Source of the DNA: Macrophomina tecta
Taxonomy: Eukaryota > Ascomycota > Dothideomycetes > Botryosphaeriales > Botryosphaeriaceae
Direction: 5' to 3'
NCBI GenBank assembly: GCA_024180945.1
Contig: JAKSGN010000005.1
Coordinates: 1,922,001-1,986,000 of the forward strand
DNA: 64,000 bases
The position numbers and the translations under genes are program-made. This document shows, piece after piece, positions 41,500 to 54,972 of the stretch. Numbering within the stretch: the stretch's first letter is position 1; each line of letters opens with the position of its first letter. Below the pieces are notes generated by a model. It had not been told where the DNA came from and did not search any database. It saw nothing but the letters and a program-made list of their open reading frames with translations.

Positions 41500-42739
41500 T
41501 GAGGTAAATTACCGAATCACCCCCTAAATGTTTCTTGGTGCATTTTAGTAAAATACCAATCTAGCTAGCCTCCTTACTTGGTTTAGCTACCGATGCCTCT
41601 AAAGAGCGTTATATCCTTATTACGTATAGCTAAGTAAAGCTTTACAAGGACGAGAAAGCAGGCACTACGTAGATACGCGCCGCTTATTACTAATTTTCCA
41701 TTCTATTTCCCGGCAAATTACTAAGATGTCACATTCTCGAAAATTACTTGCTGAGATAGCACGAAATTACTAAGATAGCAAGTTTTTCTTTATAATTCAA
41801 TGTATTATTATTATTATTGTTATTATTATTATTTAACGTCCGTGTAGAGTCAGTGACTATTATAAAGGGCCTAGGGCAATCTATATAGAGACGGTATTTA
41901 GGTATATAAGTATTTTAGTAAAATAGCATAGCGTAGGCCAAGGGGCGTAACAAAACGAAGAAAATAAAGGTAGTAGAATAAAAAGATAGTAAACTAGTAA
42001 AATAGTAAAGAATAAAAAGCGGCGCGTATCTATATATTTATTCTTTCGCCGAAGAGAGTCCTAGAATCTATTTACGCGTAAAAATCCGTATTTATTCGAT
42101 ATAGTCTAGAGTAGGTTCTAGGCTAAATTCGGTATTTAGAAGTAGGTCTAAGCTAGAATTTTTAGTTTCTAGTTTTTTTCTAAGCTCCTGTCGTTCTATA
42201 TCGTAGTAGGGGTATTTAAGAAAAAAGTACTTAAGGGTTTATTTAGTATTATTTAAGTAGAAATATTTATTCGTTTTACTTTAGTTAAATCTATAAAGAT
42301 AGAATCTAAAGTATTTATATCTAATCTTTAGCTAATATAAGGCGCTAATCGTATTTCTCTTTTTAGAAAGAGCGTAGATCTTTTTTCTTATTTTCTAATA
42401 GTAGTACTATAGATAATTAGTTTAGAGCTTTTCTTTTAGCTTTTTGTAGCTTCTAAATGCTATTTCTATATAAGCGGTATTTTATTAAGTATTCTATAAA
42501 ATACTAGGCTAGTTTCGCTTATATTAGGGGTGGTTTTAGTTATCTCTTTAGCTAGATAATCGGCTCCTTCGTTTCTATAGATTTTTAGATATTCTAGGAT
42601 CTATTAGAGAATTACTAAATTACCCCTTTAAAGTAGGATTTTACTAGCGTTTATAGCCCTTATAACGTAGCCTTATCCTAGGTTTTTCGAAGGGGTTTTA
42701 AGCCAGTAGAGAGCAGCCTAGTTATCCGTATAGACTCTA

Positions 42740-43535
42740 TATAACGGCGGCCTCTTCTACTAGGCTTCGGAGTTACCTAGTAGGGTTAGATAGCGGTAAG
42801 GTTTACCTTAAAGAACAAGAGAAGGGTAAAGAATTAGAATAATAGATAGCGGTTACGTAATAGGTTAGTACGCGGTGCGCGTTAGGCTTATTACCTCTAA
42901 TAAGTCTATATTAGAATCTTAAATTAACTATAAAGGCTAAAGTACTACCTAATAAGTATATTCTATATACTATAGAAAAGCTATAATAATCTAGGAATTA
43001 GAACGACTATTAGATTAGTCGTAGTATTAGATTAATCTAAGAGTTAGATTAGTACCAAGGCTTCTAATCCTTAAGTAGGCCTAGTGGGTCCCACGTAACT
43101 TAGGCGCTAATGCCCGTTTTCCGGAATCCGACTTCTTTCTTAATAAACGGACGATATATCTGCTTTTCTCTTATTTATTCTTCGTACTCGAAAGTTAGTT
43201 TCCCGGGTTCTATCTCCTACTCTTAGTAAGGATATATACTTCTATACTTACTACTTAGTTTAGCTAAGCGTACTTCCGTAACTAATTCTTTCTCTACGGG
43301 ATTCTACCCTTAGTATATCGCTACGCCGCGTAGGTATCGTTTCTATATAGGCTTCTATTACTGCCTAGTTCGGGGTTGTACGCGCCGTCTTCCCTTAAGG
43401 CTAGTTTTCCCGTACGGGCGCTTTAGTCGTGCGGCTCTACTACTCGTAAGGGTTTCTAGCCCCTACGGTACCTTTTCCCGTGCGGGCTCCTAGCCCGTGG
43501 GGTTATAAAGCCCTTATTCCTAGGGGTTTATAATA
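42740..43535 (-). repeat. 3' LTR of the gypsy element (796 bp)
   Basis: It is the direct repeat of the right-hand LTR. Its plus-strand ends are TATAACGGCGG and TTTATAATA, i.e. TG...CA ends altered by RIP. The length equals that of the right LTR once the inserted solo LTR and its duplication are removed (796 bp each). Confidence 0.85.
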
Positions 43536-43642
43536 TTATCCCCCTCTTTAAGGATCTTCGGGCCGAAGATTTATTTATTTATTTATATTTTTCTAGGCTT
43601 TCTTTATCTCTTCGTTTCTCTTTATTATAAGTATTTCCTATA

Positions 43643-44420
43643 ATGCCTCCTAAGCGCAAGCGCGACGTATAGTAAGCTAAGCATAAGTATCTCGGCGTAA
43701 AGATTAATTCTTTATATAATCTCCTAGGCCTAGATATACTAATTTCTTATACTCGTTGTCTTTTATTAGAGGAGAAGGGTAAGGCAGTAGTATATCGTAT
43801 TACTCTAGAATATTCGCGTTACGGCGAGTATACTCGTCGTAGTAATACCTATTACGACGCTAGTAGTACGGAGAAGAATAACTATAAGTTTCCCTTATTT
43901 CTATTTAACTTATTTTAATTTTTTTCTTCTAGTTATTCGTCTAGAGCGTGCTATTGCGAAGATTACTACGAATAAGATAGAGGCCTTAGATACTATTTCT
44001 AAGCTAACGTCCGAGTTACGCATCACTTTATCCCATCTAGAACGTTCTCGAAAATAGAAGGTTTTACTATAACGCTATAGTAGCTTAATACTAAATAAGA
44101 AGGCGTAGTCTATTAAGAATCTTAAGGAGCTAAATTATTTAGAGGCGGCTCGCGAGGCTAAAAATCCTATTAACTCTAAAAATACTGAGGAGGATCGATA
44201 AGTAAAGCATTTACGTAGTAATACCTTAGCTAATACTATTACGGGCCCATTCTAGTCTATTAGTTTTTCTAGCGCTAGCTCTAGTACTACGCCGCCCGAG
44301 AATCCCGAGCTAGTAAATTAGGCGCAGTAGTCTCCGTTTTTTAATTTTAATTTTAGGTTCTTTATATATAATGAGTCGGCGGTGTTAGTCGATCTAGGTT
44401 TTAGCGATAGAACTTATTAA
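43643..44420 (+). pseudogene. Antisense two-exon accessory gene inside the gypsy element
   Basis: It is on the strand opposite to pol, starting 108 bp inside the 3' LTR. Exon 1 (43643-43883) begins MPPKRKRDV, a nuclear-localisation-like start, and continues AKHKYLGVKINSLYNLL. Exon 2 (43933-44420) reads IRLERAIAKITTNKIEALDT, a leucine-rich coiled-coil-like stretch, and later HLRSNTLANTITGPF. All in-frame stops are TAA/TAG, as RIP of Gln (or Trp) codons would give. The 49-bp intron has a good acceptor (TTTTTTCTTCTAG). Its donor reads ATAAGT, but TG-to-TA decay of GTAAGT puts the donor exactly where the two exon phases match. About 242 codons; the tail converges on the pol C-terminus. Function and family are unknown. 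Confidence 0.68.
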
Positions 44421-47400
44421 TAAGTTCTTAATAATCGTAGAGTTTTAGTAGTTTTTAGGTATTATTCTAGTCTTTCTTCTATTTAAGGAGGTATCTAAAC
44501 TAACCGTTAATATAGCTACTATCTAGGACTTATTCTACATCCTAGTTCTTATTTTTATCGGCATCTAGATTTTCCAGTATAATTTCTTCTATTTAGCGTA
44601 ATAGCGTGGTGTCTTAGGGTGCTAGTTTAAGTAGGGCGACGTAAAATACTAGGTATATCTGTATAGTATCTAGTAATTTAAGGCGGAAATTAATCTTTCT
44701 AATTTATTTCTTAATTTTAAAGAAACCGACTTTTTTAAAGTCTAATTTTTTACTTAGTCGGTCATTCTTTTTTCGTTTAAAATTTTTACTAAGAAGGTAA
44801 ACTTTATTTTCTCTTTTAAGCTTTAGTACCTTCTAGTACTATCTATTATAGTATTTACCTATTTATAGGGCTACGAATTTAAGGTCTAGGTATAGTTATA
44901 TATAGAGCGCCTTTAGCTAGTCTACTTTAAGAATTTCTTTTTAGGCTAATAACTCGCTTAGTATTAGATATTTATAGGCTATTAGCTCGTACCCGTAGTT
45001 AGCGTAGAATAGGGATTTTTATATAGCGGACGTCTTTAAGCTATTATACATAAATTATACGAGCAGTAGTAGCTTAACCTAGTTATCTTATATATAGTTA
45101 AGGTAGTAGTATAGATATTATTCTAGTATTTAATTTATTTATTTTATTTATCCGTCTATTTAAGGGTATACTATAGTTAAGAGCTTATACTTAGCTCTAA
45201 GCTATCGAGTAAGGCTTTACTAGAATTAGAATATAAATAGTTAATTCTTATCTAATACGAGCTCTTCTAGTAACCCGTAGTTACTAAAAATTATTCTTAG
45301 AAACGTATAGGCGAGTTCTTCTATATTTACTAATTTAAGGTATAGTAGGTAGTATACGTACTTTATTATTCTATTAACAATAACTAGAATTAAGTTATAC
45401 TTAATCTTAGTAAGCGGTTCTCTTAACTTAGATAGATCCGTAATAAAGTCTAGTAAGATAAATTACTAAGGGCCCTTTAGTACTAATAATAGCTAAAGTA
45501 ATTCGTAGAATATATATCTCGTAGCTTTACTTCTAATATAGAAATCGTATTATAAAATTACTTATTAAACGATTCTTCTAAGTCCTAGAAAATAGTAGTT
45601 TTTTATAATTCGCTTTATTATCTTATTTATTTTTTAATAACTATATACTAGGGCTTTATATATATCTTTTACGAGTTCTTTCTATAGTTTAACTAAAACG
45701 TAGACTAATTCTAAAAATAGAATTATACTATCTATATTTTTAGTTATCTAGGGGTTATTTTTAAGTTCTTCGATTTCTTAAGCTATTATATTATCTATAT
45801 AGGTTTCTTAGATCTTATACTCCTATTTATTGTCTTTAAGACGTATCGCTAAGGCGAGTAGTCTAACTAGGGTAAGCGAGTTATCTAGTTCTTTCTTAAG
45901 CTATATTTATCTAATACTATAAATAGCGGTAATCTAGCGACTACGGCTAGTAGGTATAAAAGACCTATTCTTTTACGTATTAAGTATTATAGATTATAGA
46001 TCTAGCTTTTCTTTAATATAATCGGCTCGTCGGCTTAGCGCGTCTACACGAGCATTCTTAGATTCCTTTCTATAGATAATCTTTATATTATATAATACTA
46101 GTTTTTTAGCCTATCTAATCTATCGTTAATTTAGTTTCTTAGTAGTAGTAAAGTGCGATAGGTTCTTATAGTTATAGTATACTATAATTTAGTATTTAGC
46201 TTCTTCGAGGTAGTATCTCTATTCTTTAAAAACTATAATAATAGCTAGAAGTTTCTTATCGTAGATATTATAGTTCTTTTTAAAACCTAATATTTTTTTT
46301 AAATAAAAAATAATAGAATATAGCCTATCTTACTCGTCTAGCTAGCTAAGAACTACTCTAATAGCGTAGTTAGAGGCGTTAGTCTTAACCGTAATAAATA
46401 GATTAGAATTATAAATATCTAGGACTAGTACCTCTATAAATATACGCTTTAGTAAGTTAAAGGCTATTTATTATCTTTTTTTCTATATAAACCCGTATTT
46501 CTTCTTTATTAGGTCTATAAGAGGTATAGATATCTTCGCGTAGTTTAAAATAAACTTCCGATAAAAGTTAGTAAATCTAAGAAAGAATTATACTTCTCTA
46601 ATAGTTTTTAGCGTAGGCTAGTCTCTTATAGCGTCTAGCTTTTTATTATCTATACTAATATATCTAGGGGTAATAATAAACCCGGGGTACTCTATCTTCT
46701 ACGTATACTATTCGCTCTTTTTTAGGGCTACTTAGAGGTTTCGTTTATCTAGTACCTATAGAATTTTACTTATATACTTAGTATATTCTTTAAGCATTTT
46801 TAAATATATTAGAATATTATCTAGGTAAGCTAAAGCGAATATATCTAAATACGAACGTAGTATATTATTAACTAAGCTCTAGAAGGTAGCTAGTATATTA
46901 GTAAGCCCGAAGAGTATTATTATATACTTATAGTATCTAAATCTTATTTAAAACGCTATTTTCTACTCTTCCCCTTCCTTAATATAGACTAGATAGTAGC
47001 TATCTCTAAGGTCTAGCTTAGTAAAATACTTAGCGTTATAGAGTTTATCTTATAGCTCATCGATATAAGATAGGGGGTACTAGTTTTTAATAATAATATC
47101 GTTTAGTTATCTATAGTTAATATAGAGGCGTAGTTTACCATTTTTCTTTAAAATAAATAGAATAGAATAACTAGCCGGTAATAATAATAGGCGTATATAT
47201 TCTTATTCTAGATTCTTTTTAATATACTCTTTTAAGGCCTCTGCCTCTTTCTCTAAAAGCGAGTATATAGACTTAAATACGGGTTATATTTTAGATATTA
47301 GGAGTATCTCGTAGTTTTATAGTTTATATTCTAGTAATTATTCTTTACTTCTTTTCTAGAATAGTTATTAGAGGTTCTAGAATTCTTATAAAATGATTTC

Positions 47401-50222
47401 TAGTTTCGGTATTAGTACTAATTTATCTATAGTAGGCCTTATAATTTCGCTAAGGTCTACGTTATTCTTAACTACTAAAGTATCTTATTTAACAATATCT
47501 ATCTATCCGTAAGCGGATAGATTATATTTTCTATAAATTCTCTAGGGGTAGTCTTCTCTAACTAGCTTTAAAATATTATTATTCTCCTAGCGGAGGCTCC
47601 TTATTATATAAGCTAAGATTTTCTACTTATATTCTAGGTTTATTTTAATAAGAATAGTATATATCTTCTCTTCTTAGTTTCTTATATAATTTAGTACGCT
47701 TATTAAGATTTTCTAGATATCTATAAAGTTTTTTTTAACTATTAGTATTCTTCTAGCGGTTACTAGATATCTAATATATTTCTTATTTAGAAAGATAACT
47801 ATTCTTTTCTTCTATTAAATATACGGTTCGTAAGTTTTAAACTACGGGATTTCTAGAATAATATTATATTCTAGTATAGAGGTTACGTTAAGCGTAATCT
47901 TCTCTATATATTTTTTAATAGTAAGCTTTATAAATTCTATTTTAACTTAAATCTATTCTTTATTATATAAGGCGGCCGACCTATCTATTATTTTTAGTAA
48001 GTAGAAATAGTCTTTCCTCGTAAGTCGAATATTATTTTAGATAGCAAAGATATAGCTAATAAAGTTACCTTCTACTCTACTATTAAGTATAGCTATCGTG
48101 GTTTACCTATAGATAGTTACTAGTATTTTAAGAACTTTTTCTAAGGTACGTATATCGTTTAATATACGTAAAGCCTAGTTAAGGGACCTATTTAATAGCT
48201 CCTTTTAGAATTTCTAGCTAAAAAGGCCGTTTAGTTTTTTAATAAGTAGCGGCTTACTATCTTTTTATAGAAGTAGAAGTCCTAGTTCTTTACTAAAATC
48301 GATAATTTCTTTTACTATATCTAGTATCTGCGCCTAATACGGCGCCGCCAGCTAATCCAGTCGTTATAAACCTAGTATTTAAAGGTAGATATAGCGTATT
48401 TCTTTTTTAAAACCTATTATAGAGTATTCTATATCCTAGTTACTATTTCGTATATACTAAGGGTAAGCGCTGTACTTTATAAGTACGCGAGGTCTCGTTA
48501 TTACTATACTTTCTAGGCCTCGCTTTTAAGCTAGATCGCTACTTTGTTAGTTAAGGCGAGGAATAATTTCTTTTAGAAATACTATATACCGTCTTCGTAG
48601 AATTAAGAGCTAAGCTTCCCATTTTTTACCTAGTATTACTAAGGTAGTAGGTCTATTTTTAATCTAGGAGTCTAGTTAATTATAGAGGCGAGACTAGCTT
48701 TAACGCGCCTTATATCTTCGTATCTATTTAGATATTTTGTAATTTAGTTAAGTATAGCTTAGTCTTACTATTACTTCGTATTTCCTACTTTACTAGATTC
48801 GGGTATACTATTATAGAGTTTATTTATATTACTATCGACTAGCTCGTCGTCGTAGAAAAAGTTATTAATTAGATTATTAATTTCTAGTACTTCCTCATTA
48901 CGTATAGCTAGGTTTAACTACCGCGGCTTAGAGAAATACTATCTAGTAGCCTATTTATCGCTCTAATAGGTTATATAATTATTATTGTAGTAGATAGTCT
49001 AGCTTATAACCGCGTAGTTAACTTCTTTACTTAGAATAGACGCGGAGCGGGGTTTCTCTTCTTCTTAAATAGTAACGGTAGTAGTCTTACTAGTTTTATT
49101 TCGTTATAAATAGCGATACTAGGGGTTCTACTTATCTTTATAATAGATATAAAGTTCTTTATTAAAGCGTTTTATTTCTTACTTCGTCTACTAGCATTAA
49201 GATTATCTCTCGCACTTATTATCTTTATTACTTTATTAAGCGGTATCTAGTTCTATAACGTCGCCTTCTTCTTACGTATAGCGTAATTGCGAGAAGTATA
49301 AAGTATTAGCTCTATAGTTTCTCTTATATTTTTCTAATTAGTATTTAAAGAGGCAGTTATTATATTTAATAGCTAGCTTAATAAGCTTATTTAGGGTCTT
49401 AGAGTTATCTTATATTATAAGTTAGTCTTTAACCCTTTTCTTAAGTCCTTGGTAGTAGTAGTCTATAAGAGCGCGATTAAACTAATTATTTAGATATATA
49501 GCAGTTTTTTAGAACTCTATAGTATAGTCTACTACTAAGGTCTTCTAGTAGATATTTATAACGGCTTATCGGGCTTTATTAACTTTATCGAGGTCTTCGA
49601 AGCTCTACTTAATCTAAGTTATAAAATACTTATAGTTATTAAAGACCTTCTTAGTATTTTTTTTATATACCTCTAGTTCTTTCTCTATTTAGTCTCTAAG
49701 ATAGGACTTAAACTACTATACTATAGTATTGTAAAGGTAGGTAGTAGCGAATATTATCTTTTTATTATCTATAGAGAAGTCTCTAGAGTTAAAAAAGAAG
49801 TATAAATTAAGTTATAAGAGAAAAATTTAAAGCTTCTTTTAGTTACTATAAAATAGGTCTAGTTTAGCTATCTTTGTACTTTTATTAGGGGGTTAAGTTG
49901 CTATAGATATTAAAGCGTATACTAGCACCGGAGTATAGGCCGCTAAAATAGCTTAGTTATAAAGTTCGCCTATTTATTAGTAAAACTAGATATTCTTATT
50001 AGTTTACGTCTAGAGTTATCTACGAAGTTCGTCAATCTAGTCTTATATATCTTAGATAATCTAAAAGAGGTTAGCTATAGTTAGCTATAGAAAACTATTA
50101 TTATTTATATCTACGTTATTTATTATATCGCTTAGTTAGCGTTAAGTATTAGATAATACTATTTTATTATTAAGTATTTCTCTTCTCGGAACTACCTTTT
50201 CTTATAAAAATAGTAGTTAAAG

Positions 50223-51819
50223 TATAATAGCGGCCTCTTCTACTAGGCTTTAAAGTTATCTAGTAGGGTTAGTGTTATAAATAACACTCTACCCTAGGAT
50301 TACTAAGGAATAAGACCCCTAACTAAGAATCTAAATAAGCTAAATCATCCAGAATAGTCTTTACTAAAAGTCTATAGCCTAGCCTTTTTAGGTTTAGGCC
50401 GAATCCACGAACTTTATAGCCGAAAAACTAGATAAACTAAGAAATAGAGCCCGTGCTAGGCCGTACCTAGCCTGGCAGGCAGGCCCGAGGGCCCGAGTCG
50501 GGCCTACCCCCCTAAGCACCCTATACCCACCTAGAGACCAACCCCTCAGAATAGAATAAGACTTTCGGATAAGAAACTAGCCTAGTTACTAAGTAACTTT
50601 TACTAAAGAATACTAGTGCTAGTATTATTCGTTTAAGAATTATTTAGTAATACGTCTGGACTACCCGGAGAGATGCCTAAGACTAAACGAGACGTTCGGA
50701 TTAGAACCTCGGAGCTAAAATACGGACTTAGAATTTAATTATAAATCCTAATTATAAATACGATAATCTAGAGGTCCGCGGACTAATAGAAGCGTATTCT
50801 AACCCTACTTTTAAATAAGTTAAGATTAAGATCTACGTTCGTAGTCGGATAAGTCTCTATCCGAGTTTCGGCTAGCTATATATATAAGTCTCTTTATTTT
50901 TTCCTACTAGATTAGTTCTTTAAGTAAGTAATTTACCTGTTTCTCGCCCTAAGATTTCTAAGCCTATTTTAAAAACTTCTTAACTCGTAGAGCCTTAAGC
51001 TTAACTAAGCTAGGCGATAAGAATCTTATTAAGACCTACACGCCTTTGTCCGACCCTCGTTTATAATAGTTAGGTAGTAGTAAGGTTTACCTTAAAAAAT
51101 AAGAGAAGAGTAAAGAATTAGAATGATAAATAGCGATTATATAATAGATTAATATACGGTACGCATTAGACTTATTATCTCTAATAAGTCTATATTAGAA
51201 TCTTAAGTTAACTATAAAGGCTAAAGTACTACCTAATAAGTATATTCTATATACTATAGAAAAGCTATAATAATCTAGAAATTAGAACGACTATTAGATT
51301 AGTTATAGTATTAGATTAATCTAAGAGTTAAATTAGTACTAAGGCTTCTAATCCTCGAGTAGACCTAGTAGGTCCTACGTAACTTAGGCGCTAATATTTA
51401 TTTTCTAAAATCTAACTTCTTTCTTAATAAACGAATAATATATCCGCCTTTCTCTTATTTATTCTTCGTATTTAAAAGTCGATTTCCTAGGTTCTATCTT
51501 CTACTTTTAGTAAGAGTATATATTTCTATACTTATTACCTAATTTAGCTAAGCGTACTTTTATAACTAATTCTTCTTCTATAGGATTCTACCCTTAGTAT
51601 ATTACTATACTACGTAGGCGTTATTTTCGTATAGGCTTCTATTACTACCTAGCTTAGGGCAGTATATGCCGTCTTCTCTTAAGACTAGTTTTTCTATATA
51701 GGCACCTTAGTCGTGCGACTCTACTATTCGTAAGAATTTCTAGCCCCTACGGTGCCTTTTCCTATGCGGGCTCCTAGCCCGTGGGGTTATAAAGCCCTTA
51801 TTCCTAGGGGTTTATAACA
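50223..51819 (-). repeat. 5' LTR of the gypsy element, interrupted by a solo LTR
   Basis: It starts TATAATAGCGGCCTC at 50223 and ends TTTATAACA at 51819. It is split at 50272/51069 by a 796-bp insert plus a 5-bp duplication (GTTAG). Removing these leaves 796 bp, collinear with the left LTR. Confidence 0.85.
50273..51068. repeat. Solo LTR inserted in the gypsy 5' LTR
   Basis: 796 bp bounded by TGTTATAAA and TTTATAATA (CA altered to TA), flanked by GTTAG at 50268-50272 and 51069-51073. TG...CA ends with a 5-bp duplication mark an LTR of another family. No internal coding region remains, so it is a solo LTR. Its centre (about 50440-50540) is GC-rich and clearly less RIP-mutated than the LTR around it. 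The inverted end TGTTATAAA is shared with the host LTR, so the two families may be related. Confidence 0.75.
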
Positions 51820-54800
51820 CTCTAATCTTTTAGAATGCGTAATCGTTTTATACGGCTAGTTCGAGGGCTTAGGTAATAGCCTCGAGTTCGCCGTTATATA
51901 TAAGGTTACTAGGGCTAATATTATCTATCTTTTCTAGAACGCGGTTAATTATTTCGACTTATTTTTTTTTATACTTATATCTACGCCTATTTCTTTTTCT
52001 TATAGGTTAGAGCTAGTATTAGTATAAATAAGTATAGTATTATTCTCTAGAGTATATAGTTTTCACTTATAGTATTTAGTTTCTTCTTCTTTAGATAGCT
52101 TTAATATTTTAACTAAGTAGGGTATTCCTAGATTCTATAGGGTAAAGTAGAAGGGTTTTACTATTTCTAGATTATTAGGCCTAGTACTAAGTATATTTCT
52201 TATATTTTAAAGCTAGTAGAATTACGTAAAAGCGTAGTTTTTGGGTTTAAATATAAGCTATTAAATGGGGTATTTAGATCCTAGATAAAGTACTCTAAGG
52301 GTATATTTTTAAATATTATCGTCTAGACGGAGGTACGTAGATAAAAAAGCGGCTTCTATTTCTAGAAAGATAACTAGTACAGTTATAAATATTTTTAGTA
52401 TTTTACGTAGAGCTAGGTTTTATAATATTCTTATTTAGTATTTAACTAAGGCTTAGTTTTTCTAGTATAATTAGCTTCTATAGTCGGTAATAGAGGTAAT
52501 ATACGCTATATAATAACTTTATATAGCGTAGGGGCTTAGTCCTCGTTCGGTATTAGCTAGTTAGAAGAGCCTATAAAAAATAAAACGGGCTTAGCTTATT
52601 CTTATAGAGATATAGCTCTTATAAGTAAGTAGAAAATTAAAAAATACTTCTAGGTATTAAACTAGTTTCTTTAGTTTTACTATATTTCTATAAATCTTAG
52701 CTTTATAGCTATATACACTACTATATTATTACGTAGAAAAGAGGCCTTATTAGGCCGAATCGCCTTTCTCGACCTTCGTACCCCTACTAAGACCCTAAAA
52801 CGACTAAAACGAGCTAAATATTTAGAGCGCGTTTATATATTTAAATCTAAGGCGAAAGCGCTTCTTTCTTTTCTTTCTATCTAGTCCGAGCTTTAAAAAA
52901 TTCTTAAGAGCCCTACTTCGCCTAAATAAGCGAAACCTTATTCTAATAACCTTAAATATAAATATACCGCCTTTCTTTTCCCTTCTAGACCCCCCCCCCC
53001 GGCTTCCTAGACGAGTTTCTAGCTACTCCTCGACCCCCTATCCCGCCTACCCCTATCGTTATTAACACCCCTGGCACTGGAATCTCTACGGAAATCGAAA
53101 TAGAAGACGAAAACCTATTTATTATTCCTACTACCCGTAAACGAGGCCTAGAAACTCCTACGATATAGCGCACGGTATCTATTAGCGAATCTAGGTTCGC
53201 TTTTAGAAGCACCTACGGTAAAAAACGACTTTAGTTTAATTTAAATACCCCTACGACCCCTAAGAAATATCTAGATATAGTACTAGACTACCTCCTTAAA
53301 GCCGTAAACCTCGAAGAAGACCGCTAATAAAACCGTAATATTCTAGACCTTATTAGGGTATTTTAGGAGTATACCGATAAAGAAAAAATTAACTTTTCTA
53401 AGTTAATTCTCGCTATCTAGATCCGCTTTCTTAAAAACGTTACCCGTTCGCTTAGAAATAAGGTAAAAAATATAGTAATTCTACCCCAACGGAATATTAC
53501 TAATATCCCGAGTTAACTAACGGTCCCCTAAAACGCTCTAAACGTAAGCTAAACGCTATTCTATACTAAAATTACCGCTACTACCCCTAAAAACGATAGG
53601 TTTATTCTTTCTAAAAAGAAGAAAACTACCCCTACGCCTACTATAACCCTAGTAAAAGATAGGTAAATTACGGTTCCCTACTCTAGTTCTAAGAACGTAA
53701 TCTAGCCCCTTAACCTCCGTAACCGCCTAAACCGCGTATTTAAAAACGTAGGGTTTAAAACTAAGCCCGTAGTCTAAGGTATTTAACTCTTTCTTAATGG
53801 TAATATTATTATTACGGGAACTAAGAACTATAACGCGGCCTTTTTTCTTAAGAATAAGGCCGTTATCGAACGGGTTTTCCTATAAGCTATCCTACGTATA
53901 AACGAAACCTAGTATAAGGTAGTTATCTACGGCGTTCTAATATAGGAGACGCTAGACTATAATATCTTAAGCCTTATTAAGAATGAGATTACGATCTTTA
54001 ATCTAAATCTTACCGTAGTAGGTAACCTCTACTAGCTTACCCCTAAGGACTAAGAGAAAACTAGAACGCTAGCTCCGTTATAGCCGCTTTTAAAACGCTC
54101 GAGGAATAAAAACGAGCTATTAATAAGCGGCTCTATATCTATAGCGTTAGCTATAAGGCCGAAAAACTCCGCCTAAGTACTAGAAACGAAAAGTACTTAA
54201 ACTACCTAAGCGTTAGGTACTAAACGGACGTATATAAATCTACGCTATAATATAGTATTTATCTAAAAGCCTATTCTACGCCGTAGTACTAATATACCTA
54301 TATGGCCTATACGGCTAAGAAAGGCACTCGATATCTATACTACTCGAAAACCGACTAAATACCCTACCTCTAAATAGGTAAATTAAGAGTTTTATAAGCT
54401 AACCTAAATTAAAGCGCCTAGGCTACCGAAAGCCTACTCTAGCTCGCTATAGAACTCGAAATAGACCTAATTCTTATATAAGAACTATAGCTTATAAATA
54501 ACTTCTAAGAGGTCTACTTAGTTAACTACCTCTTATTTACGGTAATTCTACCGGTTTATTCTCCTTTAGAACGGCTACGAACGCTCGTTTATATCGTAAG
54601 GCACCTACCTAGCTTCGAAATAAACTACGCTAAAACGGCCTATCCCTCGCCCGATCTAATAGTACTAAATATAAGATAAGGACGTACCTAATTCTAAATC
54701 TTTAACCTATATAACTAAAAGGCCTAAAACTATAAATCCTAGCTATATACGCTTAAGAGGGTACTTTAGTATAATTCTATAACTACTCCTACGGTTATAG

Positions 54801-54972
54801 CTGGCGATTTTAACTAATACTACCCGTAGTGGGACCCCGAATCCTCTACCTTATCCGGAGCGCCTAGGCTAGTTAAGTAGATAGAAAATAATAACCTAAG
54901 TCTAGTAAATAATATAGAAGAGGGTACGTTCTATCGTCTAAACCTAAATAGGTCTACTATTATAGATCTAAC

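Larger units (their letters stand above)
42740..51819 (-). mobile_element. Ty3/gypsy chromovirus, RIP-degraded, complete with both LTRs
   Basis: Two LTRs flank 6.7 kb of internal sequence. A 5-bp target duplication CTCTA flanks the whole (42735-42739 and 51820-51824) and lies in LINE copy A. Coding sense is minus. The reverse transcriptase survives around 46.95-47.2 kb: YPLSYIDEL, then KYFTKLDLRDSYYLVYIKEG, the gypsy signature. Near 44.4-44.8 kb comes a post-integrase DKVYLLSKNF region, then a chromodomain-like stretch (VLDS, then FRYLLK with lost Trp codons). Gag probably lies at about 48.3-50.2 kb but is too decayed to delimit. Stops are TAA/TAG throughout. A gene on the opposite strand sits between pol and the 3' LTR. 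Confidence 0.88.
41803..52691 (-). mobile_element. LINE copy A (Tad1-like), 5'-truncated, split by the gypsy element
   Basis: Two pieces, 41803-42739 and 51820-52691, on the minus strand, join across the gypsy insertion into one LINE 3' half. The 3' end is a (TAA)n tail (41803-41833, ATT repeats on the plus strand) preceded by the same 3' UTR as copies B and C (TTAACGTCC, then AGTCAGTGAC). RNase H-like sequence runs across the junction. The copy stops at 52691, inside the region downstream of RT, by comparison with copy B (around 57.79 kb), so it is 5'-truncated. Confidence 0.82.

Noticed and set aside
42740..51819. Possible CRISPR-like or satellite array
   Set aside because: The direct repeats are two LTRs, with no regular short repeats and spacers; the organism is a fungus.
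52985..53212. 75-codon minus-strand frame in the RIP island
   Set aside because: It lies opposite the decayed LINE ORF1 and includes a C homopolymer; a chance frame.
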